Origin: Porticoccaceae bacterium UBA2002
GTDB lineage: Bacteria > Pseudomonadota > Gammaproteobacteria > Pseudomonadales > Porticoccaceae
DNA length: 37,362 nucleotides
NCBI GenBank assembly: GCA_002334915.1
Contig: DDCQ01000067.1
Coordinates: forward strand, 1,482-38,843
Direction of reading: 5' to 3'
Shown piece by piece: positions 36,466 to 37,362 of the stretch (within the stretch, counting starts at the first letter, position 1; every line of letters begins with the position of its first letter). The notes under the pieces were generated by a model that saw only the letters and a list, made by a program, of their open reading frames with translations, was not told the origin of the DNA and made no database searches. A program made the position numbers and the translations under genes.

Positions 36466-37362
36466 TTAGGAATTTAGGGGCGCTCTGGGGAAGGATTTTG
36501 CAAAGAATGACAGCCAGTTTTGACCCATTATTTTCTCTATATCTGCATTGTCAAAACCCACATCCTCAAGGCCCTGAGCTACGGTCAGCATATCTTTTGA
36601 ACCCACAAACCAGCTGGGTTGACGGGGCCATGACGGGCTGGCCGCAGAGCCCTCACCATGGTCGATACCCAGGGTCCAGCGACCACTGCGCATCCATTCG
36701 AGTATTGAGTAGTCCCAGTTTTCGCAGAGGTCGGAGCCGATACCAATGCGGTCTATCCCGATCATGTCGGCGGTTTGGGCAATCATCTGACAGAATTCCT
36801 GCAAGCTGCAGTCGGAGCCATTTTTGAGATGGAAGGGGTACATGCTAAAGCCCAGCATACCCTCGGATTCACCGATGGCGCGCAGTACTGTATCGGATTT
36901 ATTGCGCAGTGCCGGGTGGAAAAAGCTTGGATTAGCATGGGTAATGGCGATGGGCCGCTCGGAAATCTCAATGGCTTCCAGCGTTGACTTTTCGGCACTG
37001 TGGGACATATCGATAATCATACCTACGCGGTTCATCTCTTTGATCACCTCGCGGCCAAATCTGGTGATACCACCATCCTGCTCTTCATAACAGCCTGTGG
37101 CCAGCAGACTCTGATTGTTGTAGCTGAGCTGCATAATGCGCACCCCCAGCTGTTGCAGAATCTGCACCATTTTGACATCGTCTTCAATGGGCGAGCAGTT
37201 CTGGAAACCAAAGATAATACCCACTTTACCCAGTCGCTTGGCTTCCAGGATATCCGCGGCCTGCTGAATTGGCATAATCAGATCGGCATGGTTGATAAAA
37301 TGCCGATTCCAGTGGCCAATATTCTCCAGAGTCTCGCGAATATTTTCCCAGTAGGCAATGGT
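36466..37362 (-). CDS. Membrane (renal) dipeptidase-like M19 hydrolase, 5' end cut by window edge
   Basis: This is a zinc-dependent dipeptidase-family (peptidase M19) protein. The frame is open to the right edge; 298 residues are seen and the N-terminal part with the first metal-binding HxD is missing. Visible landmarks are LGVRIMQLSYNNQSLLATGC, GMIIDMSHSAEKSTLEA with the family DxSH motif, PIAITHANPSFF with a metal-ligand histidine, and IDRIGIGSDLCEN with the catalytic-site aspartate. Family members cleave dipeptides; related enzymes occur in methylated-amine gene clusters, for example beside glycine betaine genes in Pseudomonas. Its true substrate is unknown. It lies upstream of the two uncharacterised genes on the same strand. 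Confidence 0.9.
   Translation of the reverse strand, partial: TIAYWENIRETLENIGHWNRHFINHADLIMPIQQAADILEAKRLGKVGIIFGFQNCSPIEDDVKMVQILQQLGVRIMQLSYNNQSLLATGCYEEQDGGITRFGREVIKEMNRVGMIIDMSHSAEKSTLEAIEISERPIAITHANPSFFHPALRNKSDTVLRAIGESEGMLGFSMYPFHLKNGSDCSLQEFCQMIAQTADMIGIDRIGIGSDLCENWDYSILEWMRSGRWTLGIDHGEGSAASPSWPRQPSWFVGSKDMLTVAQGLEDVGFDNADIEKIMGQNWLSFFAKSFPRAPLNS

Noticed and set aside
1..37362. CRISPR arrays, insertion sequences, prophage or toxin-antitoxin genes
   Set aside because: No regularly spaced repeats, transposase, integrase, phage structural gene or toxin-antitoxin pair was recognised on either strand.

Overview
The window looks like chromosome of a marine gammaproteobacterium. The housekeeping order pncC-recA-recX-(insert)-alaS-lysC, with mutS-fdxA diverging from it, is the usual gammaproteobacterial arrangement. 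The second half carries genes for marine methylated osmolytes (DMSP, sarcosine). Combining a DddD-type DMSP lyase cluster with this gene order suggests an oligotrophic marine lineage of the SAR92/Porticoccaceae type. That placement is an inference, not a demonstrated identity.

Region 1 (1-9890, mostly minus strand): lysC (cut by the window edge), alaS, a HIT hydrolase, a Trm112-like small protein, an M23 peptidase, two tandem secreted Cys-containing paralogs, a plus-strand alpha/beta hydrolase, recX, recA with a perfect LexA box, pncC, and an enoyl-CoA hydratase-like gene with a terminator folded over its stop codon. Region 2 (10141-17406): mutS, fdxA and tRNA-Arg(TCG) on plus; then on minus an AT-rich secreted orphan, a periplasmic rhodanese, a Baeyer-Villiger-type flavin monooxygenase, a lytic-transglycosylase-like lipoprotein and an unknown membrane protein.

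Region 3 (17608-24678, plus): purU followed by soxBDAG (heterotetrameric sarcosine oxidase) and a LysR regulator. Sarcosine oxidase yields glycine and 5,10-methylene-THF. PurU hydrolyses 10-formyl-THF and recycles free THF, so this is a coherent demethylation and C1 unit. The delta subunit lacks some of the expected zinc ligands.

Region 4 (24726-33616): a DMSP cleavage locus. A fused two-domain class III CoA-transferase (dddD, minus) diverges from a BCCT transporter (dddT), an iron alcohol dehydrogenase (dddB) and a CoA-acylating semialdehyde dehydrogenase (dddC), followed by an IclR and a LysR regulator. The inferred flow is DMSP uptake, release of DMS with formation of 3-hydroxypropionyl-CoA/3-hydroxypropionate, then malonate semialdehyde, then acetyl-CoA.

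Region 5 (33617-37362): a long perfect inverted repeat, then a minus-strand group running from a renal-dipeptidase-like enzyme (cut by the edge) to an unrecognised 589-residue protein and a DUF3726-like protein. The last two are unexplained and are the best candidates here for an undescribed function.
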